Shown here: piece by piece, positions 1 to 4,937 of the stretch | Position numbering within the stretch: the stretch's first letter is position 1 | How the letters are laid out: the number at the start of each line of letters is the position of its first letter | Source: Bacillota bacterium | GTDB lineage: Bacteria > Bacillota_A > Clostridia > Peptostreptococcales > Anaerovoracaceae | DNA: 6,206 nucleotides | Direction: 5' to 3' | NCBI GenBank assembly: GCA_017547345.1 | Contig: JAFYPY010000054.1 | Location: 1-6,206 of the forward strand | Notes under the pieces: model-generated | What the model saw: only the letters and a program-made list of their open reading frames with translations | What the model was told of the DNA's origin: nothing | Database searches by the model: none | Made by a program: the position numbers and the translations under genes

Positions 1-10
1 CGAATTATAG

Positions 11-70
11 ATTGTAGTTATCAGTATTTTATCATACAATTATTGTTTTTTCTATGTTATACTATATTAG
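11..70 (+). promoter_or_regulatory. Probable extended -10 promoter of the phosphoesterase-dsdA-arsR cluster
   Basis: TATACT at 58-63 is preceded by TGT at 55-57, giving an extended -10 (TGnTATACT). The matching -35 position (about 35-40, TACAAT) is poor, as is common for extended -10 promoters. Transcription would start near 70, just before the ribosome binding site. Upstream lie an inverted pair ATTGTA (11-16) / TACAAT (35-40) and a direct repeat TTATCA (18-23 and 29-34), which could be regulator-binding elements. This is inferred from motifs only. Confidence 0.45.
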
Positions 71-86
71 TTAGAGAGGAATATTT

Positions 87-677
87 ATGAGAATTTTAGT
101 AATTAGTGACACTCACGGCGAACTTGATCGCTTCTGGAAAGTGTTTAATAAACTTAACAAAGAAACTCCTGTGCAGATGATCGTTCACTGCGGGGATTAT
201 ATCGAAGATGCTAAAGAAATCAGAATGAGAAGCGGCATTCCAGTGGTTGCAGTTAAGGGAAACTGCGACGGTGAATACTCACATGATGGATACTCCATCT
301 TGGAAACGGAAGCCGGCGATTTCTTAGTAGCTCATGGACATATGCATGATGTAGGTTTCAGCCTTCAAAAGCTATATTATACTGCTCTTGATAACAACTG
401 CATCGGTGCACTTTTTGGACATACCCACAGAAGCGCTTTCGTAGAAACCGGAGATTTATACATGATGAATCCGGGAAGCCTTAGCCAGCCCAGAGACGGC
501 TCCGGCGGCACTTTTGGAATTTTAGAGACTTTCGAAGATGAGGTTTTTGGCAAGATCCACAGATACGAAGACTTTATGGCAGCGGGCAGCGCTGGTGGCA
601 ATTGCAGTTCCAAACCTAAGCCAAAAGTTACGGGCGGCAAGCTTAGAAGTATGCTTAACTATAGTGATAGATTTTAA
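87..677 (+). CDS. YfcE/MJ0936-type metallophosphoesterase
   Basis: Predicted cytosolic, two-metal (Mn-type) phosphodiesterase of the calcineurin-like superfamily. The family hydrolyses model phosphodiesters; the physiological substrate is generally unknown. All metal-ligand motifs are visible in order: D8-x-H10 (ISDTH), G36-D37 (HCGD), G58-N59-C60-D61, H83-G-H85 (AHGH) and G111-H112-T-H114, followed by NPGS at 128-131. The core ends near residue 162. The remaining roughly 34 residues form a Gly/Ser- and Lys/Pro-rich linker (SKPKPK at 175-180) and a short tail ending NYSDRF, so the protein is longer than typical family members of about 160-180 aa. The start at 87 is supported by AGAGAGGA at 73-80, 6 nt upstream. 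It is first in the cluster, 54 nt before dsdA. I am sure of the fold and metal site but not of the substrate. YfcE is a family label, not an ortholog claim. Confidence 0.93.
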   Translation: MRILVISDTHGELDRFWKVFNKLNKETPVQMIVHCGDYIEDAKEIRMRSGIPVVAVKGNCDGEYSHDGYSILETEAGDFLVAHGHMHDVGFSLQKLYYTALDNNCIGALFGHTHRSAFVETGDLYMMNPGSLSQPRDGSGGTFGILETFEDEVFGKIHRYEDFMAAGSAGGNCSSKPKPKVTGGKLRSMLNYSDRF

Positions 678-691
678 TAATTAGTAAATAG

Positions 692-716
692 GCCGCAATA
701 CAAATTCCAATGCGGC
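692..716 (+). other. Short inverted repeat in the gap before dsdA
   Basis: GCCGCA (692-697) and TGCGGC (711-716) form a 6-bp GC-rich stem with a 13-nt loop in the 54-nt spacer between the phosphoesterase and dsdA. No T-run follows, so it is unlikely to be an intrinsic terminator. It could be an mRNA processing or stabilising hairpin, or chance. The structure ends 6 nt before the dsdA ribosome binding site. Confidence 0.3.
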
Positions 717-731
717 GGAACGGAGATAATT

Positions 732-2033
732 ATGGAAGTAAAGAAATTAATGGTAGCACACCCTATCGTTGGCGAAATGGCTGACTACAAGGAAGTATTT
801 TGGATCAACCCAAAATCCGGCATGGAAGCCGAAATCCCATTTGGCATGGATGACATTAACGATGCGGAAGCAAGACTTGCTCGTTTTGCCCCTTATATCG
901 CTAAGGCTTTCCCTGAAACAGAAGTAACAAAGGGAATCATCGAATCCAAGCTAGTCGAAATTCCTAAGATGAAGACTCAGCTTGATGAAATGTGTGGAGA
1001 ATTTGCTGGCAAGTTATTCCTAAAATGCGACAGCCATTTACCGATTTCCGGTTCTATCAAGGCTAGAGGCGGTATCTACGAAGTATTAAAGCTTGCTGAA
1101 AGAATCGCTATCGAAAAAGGAATGCTTACTCTAGAAGATAACTACGCTAAGCTTGCTGACGAAGAATTCCGTCAGTTATTTAGCCAGTACTCCGTAGCTG
1201 TAGGTTCCACTGGTAACTTGGGACTTTCTATCGGTATTATTTCTGCAAAACTTGGGTTCAAGGTTACTGTTCACATGTCTGCAGATGCTCGTCAGTGGAA
1301 AAAAGACTTACTTCGTTCCAAGGGTGCTATCGTAGTTGAATATCCAGACGACTACCAGAAAGCAGTTGCAGAAGGTCGTAAGGAAGCAGCTAATGACCCA
1401 ATGTGCCACTTTGTAGACGACGAGGGCTCCACAGACTTATTCACTGGCTATTCAGTAGCAGCAAAGAGAATTATGCCTCAGTTTGAAGAAGCTGGTATCG
1501 TTGTTGACGACGAACATCCATTATTCGTATATATTCCATGCGGCGTTGGCGGCGCTCCAGGCGGTGTGGCATTCGGTTTAAAAGAAATCTTTGGCGACAA
1601 TGCTCACATCTTCTTCGCTGAACCTACTCACGCTCCATGTATGACTCTTGGTCTTGTGACTGGTCTTCACGACGGAATCGCAGTTCGTGACATCGGCCTT
1701 GATGGTCTAACTGATGCTGACGGCTTAGCTGTTGGCTGCCCATCAAGACTTGTAGGAACTATTATGGATACGCTTCTTGATGGTTGCTACACTATCGATG
1801 ACGCTAAGTTATATCCATTCTTAACTAAGCTAGCAGACCTTGAAGATATCTTCATCGAGCCATCTTCAACTGCATCCTTCACAGGCCCATCTCTAGTTGC
1901 AGGTGCTGCTTGCTACTTAGAAGCAAAGGGGCTAACTGACAAGATGGCAAACGCTACTCATATTCTTTGGGCTACAGGCGGAAGCATGGTTCCAGAAGAA
2001 GAAATGAGAAGCTACTACGAAAAGGGAAAATAA
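732..2033 (+). CDS. dsdA: D-serine ammonia-lyase (D-serine dehydratase), PLP-dependent
   Basis: Converts D-serine to pyruvate and ammonia in the cytosol, giving carbon and nitrogen use and detoxification of D-serine. The protein has the fold-type II PLP enzyme layout and, at 433 aa, is close to E. coli DsdA (about 440 aa). Visible motifs are SGSIKARGG around residues 106-114 with K110 as the PLP Schiff-base lysine, [11 protein letters not shown] at 158-168 (substrate/cofactor Asn loop, N162), the glycine-rich phosphate-binding loop [10 protein letters not shown] at 269-278, and ATGGSMVP at 414-421 near the C-terminus. Nothing key is missing. The start at 732 has GGAG at 722-725, 6 nt upstream. 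No DsdC-type LysR regulator or DsdX permease is visible nearby. Instead it is followed one base later by an ArsR-family regulator. Codon use looks richer in G/C-ending codons than the minus-strand genes to the right. Confidence 0.96.
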   Translation: MEVKKLMVAHPIVGEMADYKEVFWINPKSGMEAEIPFGMDDINDAEARLARFAPYIAKAFPETEVTKGIIESKLVEIPKMKTQLDEMCGEFAGKLFLKCDSHLPISGSIKARGGIYEVLKLAERIAIEKGMLTLEDNYAKLADEEFRQLFSQYSVAVGSTGNLGLSIGIISAKLGFKVTVHMSADARQWKKDLLRSKGAIVVEYPDDYQKAVAEGRKEAANDPMCHFVDDEGSTDLFTGYSVAAKRIMPQFEEAGIVVDDEHPLFVYIPCGVGGAPGGVAFGLKEIFGDNAHIFFAEPTHAPCMTLGLVTGLHDGIAVRDIGLDGLTDADGLAVGCPSRLVGTIMDTLLDGCYTIDDAKLYPFLTKLADLEDIFIEPSSTASFTGPSLVAGAACYLEAKGLTDKMANATHILWATGGSMVPEEEMRSYYEKGK

Positions 2034-2034
2034 G

Positions 2035-2376
2035 ATGACTAATATAAATAGTGATTTAATCAAGCGTGCCGCATCTTTCTTCAAAGTTGTAGGCGACGAA
2101 ACTAGAATGAAAATCTTATGCACTATCGCAGAAGATGAAGTCTGCGTAAACGATATTGCAGAAAAAGTTCAAATGACAAAGTCCGCAGTATCCCATCAAC
2201 TTAGACTTCTAAAGACAGAAGGACTTGTTAAGTCACGCCGCGAGGGCAAGAATATCTTCTACAGCTTAGACGATCAGCATGTAGTCGACATGATTGAAAT
2301 TGCACTAGTGCATATTGACCACAAGTCTCACGAAGATGGCTGTCAGTGCGACCACTGTCACTGCGAAAATCATTAA
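2035..2376 (+). CDS. ArsR/SmtB-family metal-sensing transcriptional repressor
   Basis: Winged helix-turn-helix repressor that in this family leaves its operator when it binds metal. The HTH covers about residues 36-62 (VNDIAEKVQMTKSAVSHQL, ending in LRLLK) and the beta-wing about 63-78 (REGKNIFYSL). The alpha-5 helix carries D80-x-H82-(x10)-H93-(x2)-H96. This is exactly the spacing of the zinc site of SmtB/CzrA (D-x-H...H-x2-H/E), so Zn(II) or Co(II) sensing is the best guess. The alpha-3 ELCVCDL-type cysteine pair of CadC/ArsR is incomplete: C37 is present but N39 replaces the second Cys. The C-terminus from H99 to H113 is very metal-ligand rich (C103, C105, H107, C108, H109, C110, H113). 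The start lies 1 nt after the dsdA stop, with AAAGGGA at 2021-2027 inside dsdA as its ribosome binding site, suggesting translational coupling. No metal transporter follows; a terminator comes 12 nt later. The regulated target is therefore unknown and may be this cluster itself. Confidence 0.92.
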   Translation: MTNINSDLIKRAASFFKVVGDETRMKILCTIAEDEVCVNDIAEKVQMTKSAVSHQLRLLKTEGLVKSRREGKNIFYSLDDQHVVDMIEIALVHIDHKSHEDGCQCDHCHCENH

Positions 2377-2388
2377 TAATTGCAACAA

Positions 2389-2422
2389 AAAACCTCCGGA
2401 TATTTTTCGGAGGTTTTGTTTT
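2389..2422. terminator. Bidirectional intrinsic terminator between convergent units
   Basis: A perfect 10-bp stem pairs AAAACCTCCG (2389-2398) with CGGAGGTTTT (2408-2417) around a 9-nt loop. T-rich tracts flank both sides: TTTTGTTTT on the plus strand, and the complement of CAAAAAA starting at 2386 on the minus strand. It ends the dsdA-arsR transcript and, in the other orientation, the minus-strand membrane-protein operon whose last stop is at 2436. Confidence 0.93.
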
Positions 2423-2435
2423 ACATTATTAAAAT

Positions 2436-2834
2436 TTAAGATTGGTTATACGGGAGCGTATATGAAGCCCACACATCGCCATACCACTTATCTCCCACAA
2501 TATGAATTCTAACACCATCTTCATACCACTTAAATGAAACTTCTGGATAACTTTGTCCGAATATTCTGATTTCATTTTCAAAGTAAGAAATTAACTTCCC
2601 ACTTTTCTTTTCATATAATTCAAATGTACTTACATCATCAGCAAATCCCCAAAATATTCCCTGATATTTTTCTTTGCTAACAACTACTTCATACTGTCCA
2701 TCAGGAGAGGTTTCTTTCATTATTATTCCTGTCCCAATTATATCAAAACCAACTCTTATGAAGTATACTACGTTGATAACAATAAGCATTACTATAAAAG
2801 TCTTCACTAAAACAGGGTCTAACTTATATTTCAT
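2436..2834 (-). CDS. Small single-TM membrane-anchored protein of unknown function
   Basis: 132 aa. Residues about 8-28 (LVKTFIVMLIVINVVYF) form one hydrophobic segment that serves as a signal anchor. The remaining roughly 100 residues are predicted to lie outside the membrane and to be beta-rich, beginning with an SPDGQYEVVVS segment (43-53). Such SPDG motifs are frequent in exported beta-sheet proteins but do not fix a family. The ectodomain has several Trp/Tyr (FWGF 61-64, KWYEDG 102-107, KWYGDVW 116-122). The ribosome binding site AGGGGGTG lies about 6 nt upstream of the start. It is last in a three-gene minus-strand operon, 17 nt after the previous gene, and ends 14 nt before the shared terminator. 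I do not recognise a named family. Confidence 0.8.
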   Translation of the reverse strand: MKYKLDPVLVKTFIVMLIVINVVYFIRVGFDIIGTGIIMKETSPDGQYEVVVSKEKYQGIFWGFADDVSTFELYEKKSGKLISYFENEIRIFGQSYPEVSFKWYEDGVRIHIVGDKWYGDVWASYTLPYNQS

Positions 2835-2851
2835 ACAAACACCCCCTAGTC

Positions 2852-3592
2852 TTAATTACTATAATAAGGGAACACATATACCAAATCATCCATTCCCTCT
2901 CGTTTTATTATAACTTCTGCGTAAACGTTTTTATTAACTATCTTAGGTGTTTCGTATTTAATACCTTCTTCTTTAACAATCTTAAAACTACTTCCTGATG
3001 AATATTTTCCAGAAACATAAATGGAGTGCCAAACATTGAAGTAATCACCAAATTTATCATCTTCATGTTCATATACACCAATGTGTGCCTCTCCGCCGTA
3101 CAATGTTTCAAATTCAGCATAAATCGACTCTACTAGATTTCCGCTTTCATTTGCTTTTGGGGTTTGTCGATAATATGAATCTATTGAAAATAGTAATACA
3201 AAACATAGTATCAAACATATTAATTGCTTTGTCATACTGTCTATCTTTTTTGTTTCGGGATCCGTATTTTTATCTTGTTTATAGACAGCATATGTTATAA
3301 TCCCTAACATTAATGCCATGATTGGCCAAAGATATAGCTTCGATACAAAATAAATAACTGCAATGATAACTACAATAATTGCTGGAAAAATTATTAGATG
3401 TTTCTTAAATCCATCTAATATTTTTGATTTTATTATAAAGACTGTAGCTAATATAGCATATATGCCTAAAACGAATTCACAAGCTTGTGTCCAGTTGGTT
3501 CCACTTCTTATTACAGGAAGTATAATCGCCATAATAATGCAAATGATTCCAGCTATAAAATATTTCACTTCTATTTTTAAAGAGTTATTCAT
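2852..3592 (-). CDS. Five-TM membrane protein with C-terminal ectodomain, unknown function
   Basis: 246 aa. Hydrophobic segments at about residues 11-28, 38-54, 65-83, 86-104 and 123-138 suggest five membrane passes. They are followed by a soluble domain of about 105 residues (YYRQTPKANESG onward) that would face outside if the N-terminus is cytosolic. The loop 105-122 (KQDKNTDPETKK) is charged and would be cytosolic or external depending on topology. The start ATG lies inside the end of the upstream gene (8-nt overlap). AAGGTG, about 7 nt before it and still within that gene's last codons, serves as ribosome binding site, so translation is probably coupled. The gene is followed after 17 nt by the small single-TM protein gene. 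No catalytic motif or transporter signature is visible and I do not recognise the family. Confidence 0.82.
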   Translation of the reverse strand: MNNSLKIEVKYFIAGIICIIMAIILPVIRSGTNWTQACEFVLGIYAILATVFIIKSKILDGFKKHLIIFPAIIVVIIAVIYFVSKLYLWPIMALMLGIITYAVYKQDKNTDPETKKIDSMTKQLICLILCFVLLFSIDSYYRQTPKANESGNLVESIYAEFETLYGGEAHIGVYEHEDDKFGDYFNVWHSIYVSGKYSSGSSFKIVKEEGIKYETPKIVNKNVYAEVIIKREGMDDLVYVFPYYSN

Positions 3593-4376
3593 CCCTATTC
3601 ACCTTCACAACTTGTCCTTTATTAGGACCCTTTAGGCTAATATAAACATCATCAACATCTTCAACATAAGATTTAATTCGTGCAATATCACCCTCAATGG
3701 ATCTTATATAACTGTTCCCATCTGTAACATATACAATTTCTCCACTAGAATCCACCACACACGATTCATTATTATGGTCACGTTCTTCAATACCATCTCT
3801 ATTATACATAGTGTAGCTTAGTTCTCTGCTACCATATATATAATTATCAGAGCCTGTATTTTCGATTGTGTTAAATATAATTCCATTTGCTCCGATTTGA
3901 TAATTCTCGTCTAACAGGTAATAGTAACTATTTTCATATGATCCGTCATCAATAACCTCAGCTCTAACTATCCAAAAGCCCGATACATAGTTTAACACCT
4001 TTTCATTTTCCAAAAACGTCTTCTCTACTTCACCGGTATCAAGATTTACAATAGAGACTCTTCCATATTTATCAATTTCGTATATATATCCTTCTCGCTC
4101 GCAAAACTCTATTTTTTTATAACTTTCATGTATTATTTCACCATCACTAGATATTACTTTAAACCCACCTTCGCTGGCTTCTATAACACTTCCGTTTGGT
4201 TGTTCTTCCACTTTATATACTTTATAAGAGTCCGACATTTCGCTATTACTATAATAATTTGCTTTAGGTGGGTTTTGCATCAAATAAAGCACTATAAGGC
4301 AACTAGCTAATAGTAAAACTAGAATATTTACATCAGTAGTACATATATTTTTGCTTTTAAACAAGTCTTTTAACAT
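3585..4376 (-). CDS. Single-TM protein with beta-propeller-like ectodomain, unknown function
   Basis: 263 aa. A short cytosolic N-terminus with lysines (K3, K7, K9) is followed by a membrane anchor at about residues 16-33. A long external region then contains short beta-type repeats resembling propeller blades: YKVYKVEEQPNGSVIEAS, FKVISSDGEIIHES, YIYEIDKYGRVSIVNLDTGE (about 98-116), and CVVDSSGEIVYVTDG. The 'VNLDTGEVEKTF' pattern (110-121) is like the outer strand of PQQ/WD-type blades. The start at 4376 has AAGGGA with a spacing of about 7 nt. It is the first gene of the minus-strand operon. Its upstream region overlaps the divergent toxin promoter, and the SOS-box-like palindrome lies about 40 nt from its start codon, so shared control is possible but unproven. 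The layout resembles the larger propeller-like protein at 5188-6206. I do not assign a function. Confidence 0.8.
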   Translation of the reverse strand: MLKDLFKSKNICTTDVNILVLLLASCLIVLYLMQNPPKANYYSNSEMSDSYKVYKVEEQPNGSVIEASEGGFKVISSDGEIIHESYKKIEFCEREGYIYEIDKYGRVSIVNLDTGEVEKTFLENEKVLNYVSGFWIVRAEVIDDGSYENSYYYLLDENYQIGANGIIFNTIENTGSDNYIYGSRELSYTMYNRDGIEERDHNNESCVVDSSGEIVYVTDGNSYIRSIEGDIARIKSYVEDVDDVYISLKGPNKGQVVKVNRDE

Positions 4377-4413
4377 AACTTTTTCCCTTGTCTTTTATTG
4401 TCGATTTGTGTTG

Positions 4414-4428
4414 AGAACAAACGTTTGT
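4414..4428. promoter_or_regulatory. LexA/SOS-box-like operator over the toxin promoter -35
   Basis: The sequence AGAACAAACGTTTG (4414-4427) matches the Gram-positive LexA (DinR) consensus CGAACRNRYGTTYC at 12 of 14 positions; only the two outermost bases differ. It includes a perfect 12-bp palindrome ACAAACGTTTGT (4417-4428). The site overlaps the proposed -35 of the toxin promoter (4425-4430), which is where a repressor would block RNA polymerase. The match is seen directly; LexA binding is inferred from the known consensus. The same site lies about 40 nt upstream of the divergent gene starting at 4376. Confidence 0.6.
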
Positions 4429-4460
4429 GTCTTTGCATATTTCCTTGTATAATATAGCTA
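4425..4460 (+). promoter_or_regulatory. Promoter of the small toxin mRNA
   Basis: A perfect -10 TATAAT (4448-4453) lies 17 nt downstream of a weak -35 TTGTGT (4425-4430). The expected start is at or next to A4460, the first base of the left inverted-repeat arm. The -35 matches TTGACA at only three positions, weaker than the opposing antitoxin promoter. The -35 is embedded in the SOS-box-like palindrome. Confidence 0.65.
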
Positions 4461-4490
4461 AGAGTTACCTGAAACACGGTGGACGGTGCG

Positions 4491-4512
4491 CTCCTTATTT
4501 TATAATAAGGAG
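4491..4512 (+). promoter_or_regulatory. SD-sequestering hairpin in the toxin leader
   Basis: CTCCTTATT (4491-4499) is perfectly complementary to AATAAGGAG (4504-4512) with a TTAT loop. The 3' arm contains most of the Shine-Dalgarno AAGGAGGTGAT (4507-4517), which matches the anti-SD end of 16S rRNA almost completely. The hairpin would hide the SD and keep the mRNA poorly translated until refolded or processed. Such SD occlusion is a known feature of type I toxin mRNAs. Confidence 0.75.
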
Positions 4513-4521
4513 GTGATGAAG

Positions 4522-4605
4522 ATGTACATAACTTTTGACCAGCTTTTAAGCTTTTCACTATTTATAGTCACACTCATTGCCTTGATCACTTCGATTAAGC
4601 GTTAG
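4522..4605 (+). CDS. Small hydrophobic type I toxin-like peptide (putative holin-like toxin)
   Basis: 27-aa peptide: a short polar start (MYITFDQ), one membrane-spanning helix at about residues 8-23 (LLSFSLFIVTLIALIT), and a basic end (SIKR). The Y-x-T-F-x-x-L-x-x-x-x-x-L-F-I-V-T-L-I-x-L-I pattern resembles the putative holin-like toxin family of Firmicutes. Such peptides insert in the inner membrane and depolarise it or disturb envelope synthesis. ATG 4522 is chosen because AAGGAGG (4507-4513) is 8 nt upstream. ATG 4516 is in frame but too close to the SD (it would add two residues). The gene is the only plus-strand gene between two minus-strand operons. It has its own promoter, SD-hiding leader hairpin, terminator, and a convergent antisense RNA gene. 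The family assignment is by pattern memory and could be wrong; a toxin role is inferred from architecture plus the peptide. The predicted mRNA, about 4460-4658, would be about 200 nt. Confidence 0.75.
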   Translation: MYITFDQLLSFSLFIVTLIALITSIKR

Positions 4606-4612
4606 TTTTTAA

Positions 4613-4701
4613 TTAAAATAAAAACACCCGTCACGCTCTACTTTGACGAGTGTTTTTCATTAACAACCTAGAGCGCACCGTTCATCGGTAACTCTTTTAT
4701 T
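4613..4701 (-). ncRNA. Candidate antitoxin RNA, convergent with the toxin mRNA
   Basis: A minus-strand transcript would start near 4701, about 7 nt downstream of TATAAT, and stop at the T-run beyond the shared hairpin near 4613, giving an RNA of about 90 nt. It contains no plausible coding sequence. It overlaps the toxin mRNA tail-to-tail for about 45 nt (about 4613-4658), the arrangement of 3'-overlapping type I pairs such as TxpA/RatA and BsrG/SR4. Its terminator loop (AAGTAGAGCG) is complementary to the toxin mRNA terminator loop and, over GAGCG, also to CGCTC at 4489-4493 in the toxin leader next to the SD-hiding hairpin. The existence of the RNA is inferred from promoter plus terminator. 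Confidence 0.6.
4620..4657. terminator. Shared bidirectional terminator of toxin mRNA and antitoxin RNA
   Basis: Arms 4620-4633 and 4644-4657 pair over 14 positions with one C/A mismatch (4628/4649) around a 10-nt loop CGCTCTACTT (4634-4643). The plus strand ends in TTTTT (4653-4657). The minus strand continues into TTTTTATTTT. It begins 14 nt after the toxin stop. It may also terminate readthrough from the minus-strand operon at 4750-6206. Confidence 0.88.
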
Positions 4702-4707
4702 ATTTAT

Positions 4708-4736
4708 ATTATATTCCATTGATAATATTATTGCAA
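4708..4736 (-). promoter_or_regulatory. Promoter of the antitoxin RNA
   Basis: On the minus strand, TTGCAA (4736-4731) is followed after exactly 17 nt by a perfect TATAAT (4713-4708). The -35 matches TTGACA at four positions, better than the toxin promoter, as expected for a constitutively produced antitoxin. No protein start follows within the transcript, so it points to an RNA gene. Confidence 0.7.
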
Positions 4737-4749
4737 GGTTATCTGTATT

Positions 4750-4937
4750 TTACCTTTTTCTTAAATTTATCAATAGTCCAATTAGAGATAGTCCTAACAT
4801 AACAATTGTAATAACTCTAGCCTCAAAACCTAGTTCTTCTATCGAAAAGGCCATTAAAGTAAGAATCACACTTACAACAACCCCTATTATTGCCCAAATA
4901 ATGCCACCCCTTGTAGCAGTGTTTTATCAATTTTCAT
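4750..4937 (-). pseudogene. Frameshifted small two-TM membrane protein gene
   Basis: A start ATG at 4937 has AGAGGAG (4951-4945) 7 nt upstream, overlapping the end of the previous gene. It reads MKIDKTLLQG and then stops after 16 residues at 4887. One frame over, a convincing hydrophobic protein continues: GGIIWAIIGVVVSVILTLMA (one TM), SIEELGFEAR, a second TM in ITIVMLGLSLIGLLI, and a basic end NLRKR, with stop at 4750. That frame has no ATG near its beginning and is preceded by TGA and TAA. The two parts join cleanly if one G is added to the GGGG run (complement of C4907-4910), giving about 62 residues with two membrane helices. It may be a true frameshift mutation, phase-variable slippage, or a sequencing error. 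It is the third member of the minus-strand operon. Function unknown. Confidence 0.6.

Larger units (their letters stand above)
4460..4696. repeat. Imperfect inverted repeat bracketing the toxin-antitoxin cassette
   Basis: AAGAGTTACC (4460-4469) and ACGGTGCGCTC (4483-4493) on the left recur in inverted order and orientation on the right as GAGCGCACCGT (4671-4681) and GGTAACTCTT (4687-4696). The two blocks are 13 nt apart on the left and 5 nt apart on the right. The extra left bases look like a short duplication (ACGGTG at 4476-4481 and 4483-4488). The arms start close to the predicted start sites of the two convergent RNAs, so both transcripts would begin with almost the same sequence. Confidence 0.88.

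Noticed and set aside
692..716. Hairpin between the phosphoesterase and dsdA as an intrinsic terminator
   Set aside because: The stem is only 6 bp with a 13-nt loop and no T-run follows; the genes are probably co-transcribed.
2315..2512. Plus-strand open frame overlapping the end of the ArsR gene and the terminator
   Set aside because: It starts inside the regulator gene in another frame and runs through the terminator hairpin and into the antisense of the next gene; it has no protein-like pattern.
4299..4310. Lipobox-like LASC (C26) in the protein encoded at 3585-4376, suggesting a lipoprotein
   Set aside because: The hydrophobic stretch continues past the cysteine (LIVLYLM) instead of ending there, so a transmembrane anchor is more likely.
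4516..4518. ATG 4516 as the toxin start
   Set aside because: It overlaps the Shine-Dalgarno sequence, leaving almost no spacing; ATG 4522 has the normal 8-nt spacing.
4370..4558. 62-codon open frame on the minus strand across the toxin promoter and leader
   Set aside because: It is antisense to the toxin promoter, leader hairpin and peptide gene, has a non-protein-like composition, and no ribosome binding site. The overlapping structures explain this DNA better.
4887..4937. The 16-residue reading frame as an independent mini-gene
   Set aside because: It stops abruptly after MKIDKTLLQG plus a few residues, while the continuing membrane protein lies in the next frame; a broken longer gene explains both.
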